A stretch of DNA of 5,424 bases, from NCBI GenBank assembly GCA_937904535.1, contig CALELC010000241.1:1-5424 (forward strand). Direction: 5' to 3'. The position numbers and the translations under genes are program-made. Below, in pieces: positions 1 through 5,196 of the stretch (the first letter of the stretch is position 1; every line of letters starts with the position of its first letter). The notes under the pieces were generated by a model. That model was given only the letters and a program-made list of their open reading frames with translations, ran no database searches and had not been told where the DNA came from. Source of the stretch: an uncultured Planctomycetaceae bacterium (lineage in GTDB: Bacteria > Planctomycetota > Planctomycetia > Pirellulales > Pirellulaceae).

Positions 1-1336
1 TGTTAGGGGCTTCGGCCAGCACGCGCGAGAATGCCTGAAAGACCGCGATCTCTTCGGTGCAGGGCGAGCGTAGATCCTCAGCCAACAGCGCTCGGCCCGC
101 TTCGTCGAGCTGACGACCTTGGGTTTGGAGAATCTGCTGACGATAATGCTCGGTTTCGACCTGCGGATCGATCCGGCTGACCTGCAGGTGTGCCACTTCC
201 GACTCGATCGTCGTCGCCAGGTGTGCCGCTGGATCGGTGGTCGTCAAATGCACGTCGTGACCGCGAGCGGCCAGCTCGACTGCAACTGCGGCAGCAAGGG
301 TCGTTTTGCCAACGCCTCCCTTGCCCAACACCATCACGACCCCGTGCCCATCCGCCTCGATCGTATCGATCAACTGGCTCAGCGGCGCAGCTTGGATTTC
401 CGGTGTCCACGGCTGCGCATCAGGATCAAGCGTTGCCTGCGAGCGACTGAGCAAGCCGCGGAGCGCCGCCAGGCCGACGAGGTTTAGCGGTTGCAGATCA
501 ATGCGATCAACCGGCCAGTTCCGAAGCGAATCCGGTAGCTGCTGCAGCGCTGCGGCATGTTGTCGACGCATGGCGGCAGCCAGTGCATCGTCACAGTCAG
601 TGCTGGGGATCACACCGTTGACGATCAACCGCTGATTGCGGATGTCCAGGGCCGCCAATTCAAGACTGGTGCGTGCTGCTTCGGCCAGTGCCGCCCGCTG
701 CGGGCGAGTAACGAGCAGCATCAATGTCTGCCGATGATCGGCGAGCGTCTCGATGGTGGCTTGGTAATGCTGTCGCTGCTGATCGAGACCCGCCAGCGGA
801 CCGAGACACGAAGCTCCGCTGGAATTGGATGCAAGGAAATCCGACCACGCGCGCGATAACTTCAACAGGCGGAGCGTGTGACCGGTCGGCGCCGTGTCAA
901 ACAAGATGTGGTCAAAGCGTTCTTGGACTGCGGGATCGGTCAGCAGTGTTGTGAACTCATCGAAAGCCGCAATCTCCGTCGTGCAAGCGCCGGAGAGTTC
1001 CTCTTCCATTTGGGCGACGACGCGCGGCGGCAACTGATCGCGCACCGGCCCAATCAGGCGGTCGCGGTAAGCCTGAGCTGCTGCCTCGGGATCGATATTG
1101 AGTGCAAATAGGCCTGCGACGTCGTCAATCGGAGTCGGCTGATGCGCATCGATGGTCGTTCCGAATACCTGCGCTAGGTTGGAGGCAGGGTCGGTGCTGA
1201 CGAGCAACACCTGCTTGCCGGTGTCGGCCAATCGCACCGCTGTGGCGCAGGCTAGCGACGTCTTGCCAACCCCTCCTTTGCCCGTAAAGAACAGGTGCTT
1301 CGGTGCCATCTCATACCACGGCCCCGTTGTGCTCAT
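1..1336 (-). CDS. arsA: ArsA, arsenite/antimonite-transporting ATPase (partial, C-terminus beyond left edge)
   Basis: Soluble ATPase that docks on the ArsB/Acr3 permease and powers As(III)/Sb(III) efflux. The minus strand reads open from ATG 1336 to base 1 with no stop or frameshift: 445 of an expected roughly 580 residues. It shows the two-half ArsA layout. Half A1 has P-loop GKGGVGKTS (residues 19-27), STDPASN (47-53) and the DTAPTGHT signature (147-154). After a linker (about 306-325), half A2 has P-loop GKGGVGKTT (338-346) and TTDPAAH (365-371). The three metalloid-binding cysteines of the plasmid R773 protein are all present in matching contexts: C118 (SGACTTE), C177 (GASCLGP) and C426 (SPCTEE). 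ATG 1336 was chosen because it gives a normal-length lead-in to the P-loop; in-frame ATGs at 1369 and 1309 are alternatives, and none has a strong Shine-Dalgarno. It follows arsD in the same direction, so co-transcription is likely. Family assignment is near certain; the exact start is not. Confidence 0.96.
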   Translation of the reverse strand, partial: MSTTGPWYEMAPKHLFFTGKGGVGKTSLACATAVRLADTGKQVLLVSTDPASNLAQVFGTTIDAHQPTPIDDVAGLFALNIDPEAAAQAYRDRLIGPVRDQLPPRVVAQMEEELSGACTTEIAAFDEFTTLLTDPAVQERFDHILFDTAPTGHTLRLLKLSRAWSDFLASNSSGASCLGPLAGLDQQRQHYQATIETLADHRQTLMLLVTRPQRAALAEAARTSLELAALDIRNQRLIVNGVIPSTDCDDALAAAMRRQHAAALQQLPDSLRNWPVDRIDLQPLNLVGLAALRGLLSRSQATLDPDAQPWTPEIQAAPLSQLIDTIEADGHGVVMVLGKGGVGKTTLAAAVAVELAARGHDVHLTTTDPAAHLATTIESEVAHLQVSRIDPQVETEHYRQQILQTQGRQLDEAGRALLAEDLRSPCTEEIAVFQAFSRVLAEAPN

Positions 1337-1400
1337 GGCGCGTCTCGGAGGTTTGCTGTGATCAATCATTGAGGCAGCTGCGATCTACATGGTGATCGGC

Positions 1401-1847
1401 TCAGCAGCAGCCGTGGCCGCCCGTGTCGTTACCGCCACAGCAGCCACCGCCAGGTTGAACCACGGCGAGCGATGGCAGCGCAGAACGTGAAGCTCTCGGC
1501 ATCTCACCCAGCCCTGCGGCATCCATGACGGGAGCATTGGCGGTTAGCACCCCGGTCCACTCCGCAAGTTGTTGTCGCGAGGGATAAACTCCTTGACTGA
1601 CAAGCCTTTCATCGACGATCACGACCGGCAATCCCTCGCCATCGGTATCACGCAGCACTCGAGCAACTTCCGGTTGCCCGACAAACGCCGCAGGTTCCTG
1701 TGCCAGATTGAACCGACGAACCTGAACGCCTTGTTCTTTCAGCCAATTCAGGTCAGCTGAGAACTGGGCCAAACGCTCATCTGGCGCTGGTCCGCAAACC
1801 CCGGTGCTACAGCACATCGGCGGATCAAACACTTCAATTTTGGTCAT
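1401..1847 (-). CDS. arsD: ArsD, arsenic metallochaperone and weak ars repressor
   Basis: ArsD binds As(III)/Sb(III) in the cytoplasm and passes it to ArsA, raising the pump's affinity; in R773 it is also a weak repressor of its own operon. The 148-residue protein has a thioredoxin-like core opening with MTKIEVFDPPMCCSTGVCG, in which C12, C13 and C18 are the metalloid-transfer triad at the same numbers as in R773 ArsD. The motifs FSADLNWLK and RFNLAQEP also match the family. Two vicinal cysteine pairs close the protein: C136-C137 and C147-C148. It is about 28 residues longer than the 120-residue R773 protein, mainly through extra sequence at about 105-132 before the cysteine tail. A GGGA about 10 nt before ATG 1847 can serve as ribosome binding site. 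The stop at 1401 lies 64 bp before the chosen arsA start (31 bp before its alternative), so the two form an operon in the order arsD-arsA. Confidence 0.96.
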   Translation of the reverse strand: MTKIEVFDPPMCCSTGVCGPAPDERLAQFSADLNWLKEQGVQVRRFNLAQEPAAFVGQPEVARVLRDTDGEGLPVVIVDERLVSQGVYPSRQQLAEWTGVLTANAPVMDAAGLGEMPRASRSALPSLAVVQPGGGCCGGNDTGGHGCC

Positions 1848-1866
1848 CAGCTTTTATTCCCGATTC

Positions 1867-1878
1867 TTGCACATGCAA
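1867..1878. promoter_or_regulatory. Small inverted repeat upstream of arsD, possible operator
   Basis: TTGCA-CA-TGCAA is a perfect 5-bp inverted repeat with a 2-bp spacer, centred about 25 bp upstream of the arsD start codon, where a repressor site would act. It does not resemble the classical ArsR box that I know, and no convincing -35/-10 pair could be fixed beside it. An arsenic-responsive role is a guess from position only. Confidence 0.2.
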
Positions 1879-1907
1879 CGGCCGCAGGTTTTCGTTCCAG
1901 GGCTCAA

Positions 1908-2180
1908 CTAAACTAGCGCTTGCCGATCCATTTCTGCTGCCCCAGAGCTTCTAGGCATCGGCAGCCAGAACGCGAGCAAACGCAGGGCGATCGCGATTTG
2001 CGGAGGCCATTTGTCGGGGCCAGTCGACTCAGTCGTCTGCTCGGTGATGTAGGAGTGTAGCGTCTTGTGTCGCTCCGACTGCGAGACCATTGACTCTAGG
2101 ACGATTGGCACGCGGTCGAGTTCAGGTGATTGGGCACCGTGCGACCCGCAAACGCTAGGCGGCGACTCCGCGATTGTCAA
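1908..2180 (-). CDS. Doubtful hypothetical protein upstream of arsD
   Basis: A 90-residue reading frame from a TTG at 2180 to TAG at 1908, on the same strand as arsD and 60 bp before it. I do not recognise it; it is not ArsR, having no winged-helix motif and no metal-binding CVC-type motif. Third codon positions in the central part (roughly residues 23-72) are mostly G or C, which is coding-like, and that part contains PDKWPPQIAIALRLLAFWLP. No Shine-Dalgarno precedes the TTG, and the ends look less coding-like. It could be a small lineage-specific protein, the remnant of a larger decayed gene, or chance. Confidence 0.27.
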   Translation of the reverse strand: MTIAESPPSVCGSHGAQSPELDRVPIVLESMVSQSERHKTLHSYITEQTTESTGPDKWPPQIAIALRLLAFWLPMPRSSGAAEMDRQALV

Positions 2181-2416
2181 CCATCTGCCGGTGGCCGGGC
2201 GGTGGTCGCTGTGTTCAACGTTCTAACAGGTGAACCCGCGCGCGGTGCGACTGGGAACCGCACAGCTAACGTGCCTGAAGATTTCGGCATCAGCACCGGT
2301 GGCCAGCTTTGATGCTCGGCCTCGCAGCACACTCGTCGAGCTGTCACCAGCAGACCTTCGCGGCTGCGATCGGTTGGGAAGATGAACGGACCATGTGCGA
2401 GCTAAAAAGCTCACGC

Positions 2417-2659
2417 TGGAGTCCAGCCTGCCTGTTGGAGTTCAGGCTTTAGCCTGCCAAGAGCATTCACCTCGTACTCGTTGATGAGGAACATCAGCAA
2501 ACCGTTTTAAGGTTGAGATTCAGCGTTACGCGGCAGACTAATGCTTGAATCTCTACCGGCAGCCTGAAGGCTGAACTCCAACTTACTGCAGCTTGAATGC
2601 TGGGCTCCAAGGGGCAGCCTAAAGGCTGAACTCCAACGGGATGCTGATGCTTGAGTTGC
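2417..2659. repeat. Cluster of about 26-bp palindromic repeats
   Basis: Four units lie head to tail on the plus strand at 2532-2555 (degenerate, 6 of 24 mismatched), 2558-2581, 2587-2610 (degenerate) and 2613-2636, starting 26, 29 and 26 bp apart. The two best share the form GGCAGCCT-NA-AGGCTG followed by AACTCCAA. Each carries a perfect 6-bp palindrome around 2 bases: CAGCCTGAAGGCTG at 2560-2573 and CAGCCTAAAGGCTG at 2615-2628. One well-preserved unit is inverted at 2435-2458 (CAGGCTTTAGCCTG at 2443-2456). Weaker echoes lie at 2417-2434 (inverted) and 2639-2659. Such elements could be REP-like dispersed repeats; I believe similar ones occur between genes in Pirellulaceae, but that is recollection and not seen here. 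Confidence 0.75.
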
Positions 2660-2727
2660 GCCGTGATGACAGGGGCTGAGGCGGGATTAGGGCGTTGTCG
2701 CGTGGTGACGGGTCAGTTCGCCGTTTC

Positions 2728-2757
2728 TTGACGATCCCGTGCGGGCGGCGGTAGATT
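2728..2757 (+). promoter_or_regulatory. Probable sigma70-type promoter of the channel operon
   Basis: TTGACG (2728-2733, 5 of 6 to the -35 consensus) and TAGATT (2752-2757, 4 of 6 to the -10 consensus) are separated by 18 bp. This is the best promoter-like pair in the gap and points at the channel genes, implying a leader of about 165 nt. The -10 box lies inside the loop of the inverted repeat at 2744-2765. Confidence 0.5.
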
Positions 2758-2765
2758 ACGCCGCC
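2744..2765. promoter_or_regulatory. Inverted repeat enclosing the -10 box, possible operator
   Basis: GGCGGCG (2744-2750) and CGCCGCC (2759-2765) form perfect 7-bp arms around an 8-base centre, GTAGATTA, that contains the predicted -10 element. A protein bound to such a dyad would block polymerase, so it is a plausible operator; in RNA it would fold only if transcription began upstream. GC-rich dyads also arise by chance in this kind of DNA. Confidence 0.3.
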
Positions 2766-2848
2766 TTTGCGCCGGGGTGCCCTTGTACCCAACTTGGCGG
2801 GCTATGACGCATGCCGCCGGCGGGCTAGCATCCGGGCCTTCCCCGGTG

Positions 2849-2886
2849 CCTGCGTAGGTTGCTACGACCGGTGCCCGGCACGCAGG
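2849..2886 (+). other. Leader inverted repeat upstream of the first channel gene
   Basis: CCTGCGT (2849-2855) can pair with ACGCAGG (2880-2886) across a 24-nt loop, and the same stretch holds the direct repeat CCGGTGCC (2843-2850 and 2868-2875). It lies in the predicted 5' leader, 26 nt before the Shine-Dalgarno. It may be a leader structure; no known riboswitch class is recognisable. Confidence 0.2.
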
Positions 2887-2912
2887 AGATTTGTCGTCAG
2901 GCCGAATTCAAC

Positions 2913-2917
2913 GGAGA
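2913..2917 (+). promoter_or_regulatory. Ribosome binding site deciding the channel 1 start
   Basis: GGAGA at 2913-2917 ends 10 nt before ATG 2928. The earlier AGGAG at 2884-2888 has no in-frame ATG, GTG or TTG at usable spacing. This favours the 335-residue form over the TTG 2859 extension, as does alignment with channel 2, whose start coincides residue for residue. Confidence 0.55.
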
Positions 2918-2927
2918 CTCGTATTTC

Positions 2928-3935
2928 ATGGCCGCTCTGCTGAATCGCATCGTTGAAGCCAATGCGTTCAACCGGCTCGTCTTGGGAGCCATCCTGCTCT
3001 CGGCCATCCTGATCGGCGTGGAGACGTTTCCGGAGTTCGACCCCTCTGCTCCACTGGGGATCGCGATTCAGGCGGCTCAGGACTCGATCTTGTGGCTGTT
3101 TGTGATCGAGGCCGTGCTCAAGATCGGCGCACACGGTAGAAGGCCCTGGGATTACTTCAAGGATCCCTGGAATGTCTTCGATTTTGCGATCATTCTGATT
3201 TGTTTCCTACCGCTGGATACCAATTATGTAGCTGTCTTTCGCATGGCTCGGGTGCTACGCGCCCTAAGATTAGTTTCGGCATTGCCGCAATTGCAGCTGT
3301 TGGTCACCGCGCTGTTGCGCAGCATTCCGTCGATCTCCTATGTCGGCACCCTATTGGCCCTGCACTTCTATGTTTATGCGGTCGTCGGGACGTTTCTGTT
3401 CCGTGAGAACGATCCTCTGCACTTCGGCGATTTGTGGAAAACATCTTTGACGTTGTTTCAAGTGCTGACCATGGAAGGTTGGCCTGAGTACTTACGGATT
3501 CAAATGTATGGTTCCGAGCTATTTTACAGTGACGAACAGGCCGCCCTGGCAGGGCCCGGTCGCACCACCACCGCCTGGCCATTAGCGGCGCCGGCCTATT
3601 TCATCTCGTTTATCCTCGTAGGCACGATGATTGTGATGAACCTGTTTACGGGGGTGATCGTGCAGGGGCTTGAAGACGCCGAACAAGAGGTCGCGAAGGA
3701 CACACGTGAAGAGCACGAGCGGACGATGGGCCAGATCACTGTCGGCGACGAAATCAATCTACTACGCGAGCGGATCGAACAGATATCGCGGCGGATGCAC
3801 CTGCTGCTTTCTGAGCAGGCAGAAGAACTTCAACAGACTCTCGAGGGCCGCGAGAGCAGCAGCGACGAGCCGAGCATGCTGGACTCATCGGCAGATACCG
3901 CGATGTCCACTGCAGCGGGCAGTGGAACTCACTGA
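2928..3935 (+). CDS. Voltage-gated cation channel, BacNav/CavMr-like, filter TMEGW (channel 1)
   Basis: A 335-residue single-domain channel subunit of the ion_trans family, expected to form tetramers in the cytoplasmic membrane. S1 is at about 15-34 (ends GVET). S2 at 47-66 has E61 and K65. S3 at 80-96 (WNVFDF) has D85. S4 carries four arginines at three-residue spacing: R105, R108, R111, R114. An S4-S5 linker leads to S5 (138-158). The pore helix TLFQVL precedes filter TMEGW (181-185), then P186 and E187. S6 is at about 219-247 with MNLFTG (N238), followed by a charged neck and a coiled coil at about 274-305. A Ser-rich tail (310-335) is absent from the neighbour. ATG 2928 is preceded by GGAG 10 nt upstream; an in-frame TTG at 2859 would add 23 residues with no ribosome site. 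Glycine after the filter Glu and acidic E187 match the Ca2+-selective CavMr pattern, so Ca2+ permeability is inferred, not shown. It starts a two-gene operon. Confidence 0.93.
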   Translation: MAALLNRIVEANAFNRLVLGAILLSAILIGVETFPEFDPSAPLGIAIQAAQDSILWLFVIEAVLKIGAHGRRPWDYFKDPWNVFDFAIILICFLPLDTNYVAVFRMARVLRALRLVSALPQLQLLVTALLRSIPSISYVGTLLALHFYVYAVVGTFLFRENDPLHFGDLWKTSLTLFQVLTMEGWPEYLRIQMYGSELFYSDEQAALAGPGRTTTAWPLAAPAYFISFILVGTMIVMNLFTGVIVQGLEDAEQEVAKDTREEHERTMGQITVGDEINLLRERIEQISRRMHLLLSEQAEELQQTLEGRESSSDEPSMLDSSADTAMSTAAGSGTH

Positions 3936-4000
3936 TACTCGTTGGCAAGCCGGCGTGGCCTAGTGGTTGGGATAACCATAACCTCGGACCGAATGATGCC

Positions 4001-4918
4001 ATGGTAGACGCATTTAAACAAATTGTTCAGCACCCTTTGTTCGGCCGCGTCATTATCGGGTTGATCCTGTTGACGTCCCTGCTGGTAGGCGTAGAGACTC
4101 TGCCGCAGTTTGATATCGACACCCCGATGGGAAGGCTGGTACTGATGGCGCAAGACGTCATCCTTTGGCTGTTTCTCGTCGAAACCATTATCAAAATCGG
4201 CGCGCACGGGTCGCGGCCATGGGATTATTTTCGTGATCCCTGGAATGTCTTTGACTTTGCCATCATCGTCGTCTGCTTCCTGCCGATCGATTCGAACTAC
4301 GTGGCCGTGTTCCGTATTGCTCGTGTACTGCGCACATTGCGGTTGGTTACGGCACTTCCTCAGTTGCAGCACCTGGTAGCCGCACTGTTGCGCAGCATTC
4401 CTTCACTAGGCTATGTGGGGATCCTGTTGCTGTTGCATTTCTATATCTACGCGGTGGTCGGTACTTTCCTGTTTCGCAGCAATGACCCGGTACAGTTTGG
4501 TACACTGCCTCGAACGATGCTCACACTGTTCGAAGTGCTGACGCTCGAAGCATGGCCGGAATACATGCGCACCCAGATGTACGGATCGGATGCCTATTAC
4601 AGCGATGAGCAGCGTGAATTGGCTCAAGGGTTCATTGTCAGTCCGACTGCTTGGTCCTACGTGGCTCCGATCTATTTCGGTAGCTTTATCTTTCTGGGGG
4701 CCATGATCGTGCTGAATATGTTTACCGGCATCATCATTAAAGGGCTTGAAGAGGCCCAAGACGAGGTTGCCCAAGCGGCTCGCAAAACCGAAGAGGAGAG
4801 GATTGGCCGCGAGCTTACCGTGTCCGATGAGTTGAACCTGCTGAGCAATGAACTCCAAGAGGTGTCGCAGCGGATGCGGCTGCTGCAAGCAAGTCTTGGC
4901 TCCGTCGAACGGGTTTGA
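4001..4918 (+). CDS. Voltage-gated cation channel, BacNav/CavMr-like, filter TLEAW (channel 2)
   Basis: A 305-residue paralogue of the preceding channel, colinear without a gap through residue 208 and about 66% identical over residues 1-200 (133 matches counted by eye). It keeps every functional landmark: GVET at the end of S1, E61 and K65 in S2, D85 in S3, S4 arginines R105, R108, R111 and R114, S6 with LNMFTG (N239), and a coiled coil at about 274-300. The filter is TLEAWPE (181-187): Ala replaces the Gly of channel 1 (Ser in typical Na+ channels). There is no Ser-rich tail. ATG 4001 is the only sensible start; upstream in-frame codons offer no ATG, GTG or TTG nearby, and only a weak CGGA lies 13 nt before it. 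The 65-bp gap after channel 1 shows no terminator, so the two are probably co-transcribed. Homotetramers or mixed tetramers with channel 1 are both possible. Confidence 0.93.
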   Translation: MVDAFKQIVQHPLFGRVIIGLILLTSLLVGVETLPQFDIDTPMGRLVLMAQDVILWLFLVETIIKIGAHGSRPWDYFRDPWNVFDFAIIVVCFLPIDSNYVAVFRIARVLRTLRLVTALPQLQHLVAALLRSIPSLGYVGILLLLHFYIYAVVGTFLFRSNDPVQFGTLPRTMLTLFEVLTLEAWPEYMRTQMYGSDAYYSDEQRELAQGFIVSPTAWSYVAPIYFGSFIFLGAMIVLNMFTGIIIKGLEEAQDEVAQAARKTEEERIGRELTVSDELNLLSNELQEVSQRMRLLQASLGSVERV

Positions 4919-5146
4919 CACCGCAACGCTTCTTCAAGATTTGTCACATCAGGCGGGGCGTCGAGCGGGACGACCTGCTGGGCCATTCGCTTTGGGGCCA
5001 CACCGGCATCGCCAGCCGACCGTGCGACTGCGATGCCCTGTGATCGGCGGCATTCACGAGAGTGGGCGTCGGTCCGCGGCCCACAAACAGCTTGCCTACT
5101 CTCTGCATCAACGACCGGCAATGAATGGAGGCCGTCATGCTGTACC

Positions 5147-5190
5147 CGTTGCCTCTGCCCACTGCCCGGATGGCAGCGGGCGAGGCAACG
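5147..5190. terminator. Strong hairpin between convergent genes, probable terminator
   Basis: The arms pair as CGTTGCCTC with GAGGCAACG (9 bp), a bulged T, GCCC with GGGC (4 bp), one A/C mismatch, then CTGCC with GGCAG (5 bp), closing on loop CGGAT: 18 base pairs in all. It begins 7 nt past the stop of the minus-strand DUF11 gene and lies 228 nt past the end of channel 2, so it could stop transcription from both sides. Neither flank has a T-tract, so it is not a textbook intrinsic terminator; it could instead protect the 3' end. Confidence 0.5.
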
Positions 5191-5196
5191 GCGTCG

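Larger units (their letters stand above)
1848..2927. other. Long intergenic region between the ars operon and the channel genes
   Basis: About 1,080 bases lie between the divergent arsD and first channel genes. I recognise no conserved gene here. The part nearest arsD holds a doubtful minus-strand ORF (1908-2180). Bases 2181-2416 show only short, poorly supported ORFs and a small hairpin, GAGCT-AAAA-AGCTC, at 2399-2412. Bases 2417-2659 hold a cluster of palindromic repeats. Bases 2700-2927 hold the probable channel promoter and a GC-rich leader. No tRNA, transposase or terminal inverted repeats of an insertion sequence were seen. Confidence 0.6.

Noticed and set aside
119..487. Plus-strand ORFs of up to 122 codons opposite arsA
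   Set aside because: They are antisense shadows of arsA with Arg/Ser/Cys-rich nonsense composition and no motifs.
1..1336. Possible frameshifted or broken arsA, since only short ORFs appear there at first sight
   Set aside because: Translating the minus strand block by block shows one uninterrupted frame with all ArsA motifs; it only lacks a stop because the gene leaves the window.
1848..1907. Classical ArsR operator and sigma70 promoter before arsD
   Set aside because: No sequence near the ArsR box consensus and no -35/-10 pair with acceptable spacing was found; only the small TTGCA/TGCAA dyad was listed, at low confidence.
2532..2636. Short CRISPR-like array from evenly spaced repeats
   Set aside because: The units are back to back with only 2-5 bp between them, are internally palindromic and degenerate, and there are no unique spacers or cas genes.
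3949..4000. tRNA-like start (GCCGGCG TGGCC TAGTGGTTGGG) in the gap between the two channel genes
   Set aside because: It resembles an acceptor plus D-arm, but there is no GTTCRA-type T-loop and no matching acceptor 3' strand before channel 2 begins. Chance resemblance.
2928..4918. Two-domain (12-TM) fused channel split by a frameshift
   Set aside because: Each half has its own start, a complete pore domain and a C-terminal coiled coil, with a 65-bp gap containing stops; these are two separate subunits.
3929..4921. Long minus-strand ORFs (3929-4372 and 4406-4921) opposite channel 2
   Set aside because: Antisense shadows of a well-supported channel gene; composition is unlike a real protein and no ribosome site or family was seen.
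4919..5146. Possible gene or gene remnant after channel 2 (short ORFs on both strands)
   Set aside because: No recognisable motif, no ribosome site, and the frames conflict. A 6-bp hairpin GTGGGC/GCCCAC at 5062-5084 is present but too weak to call a terminator.
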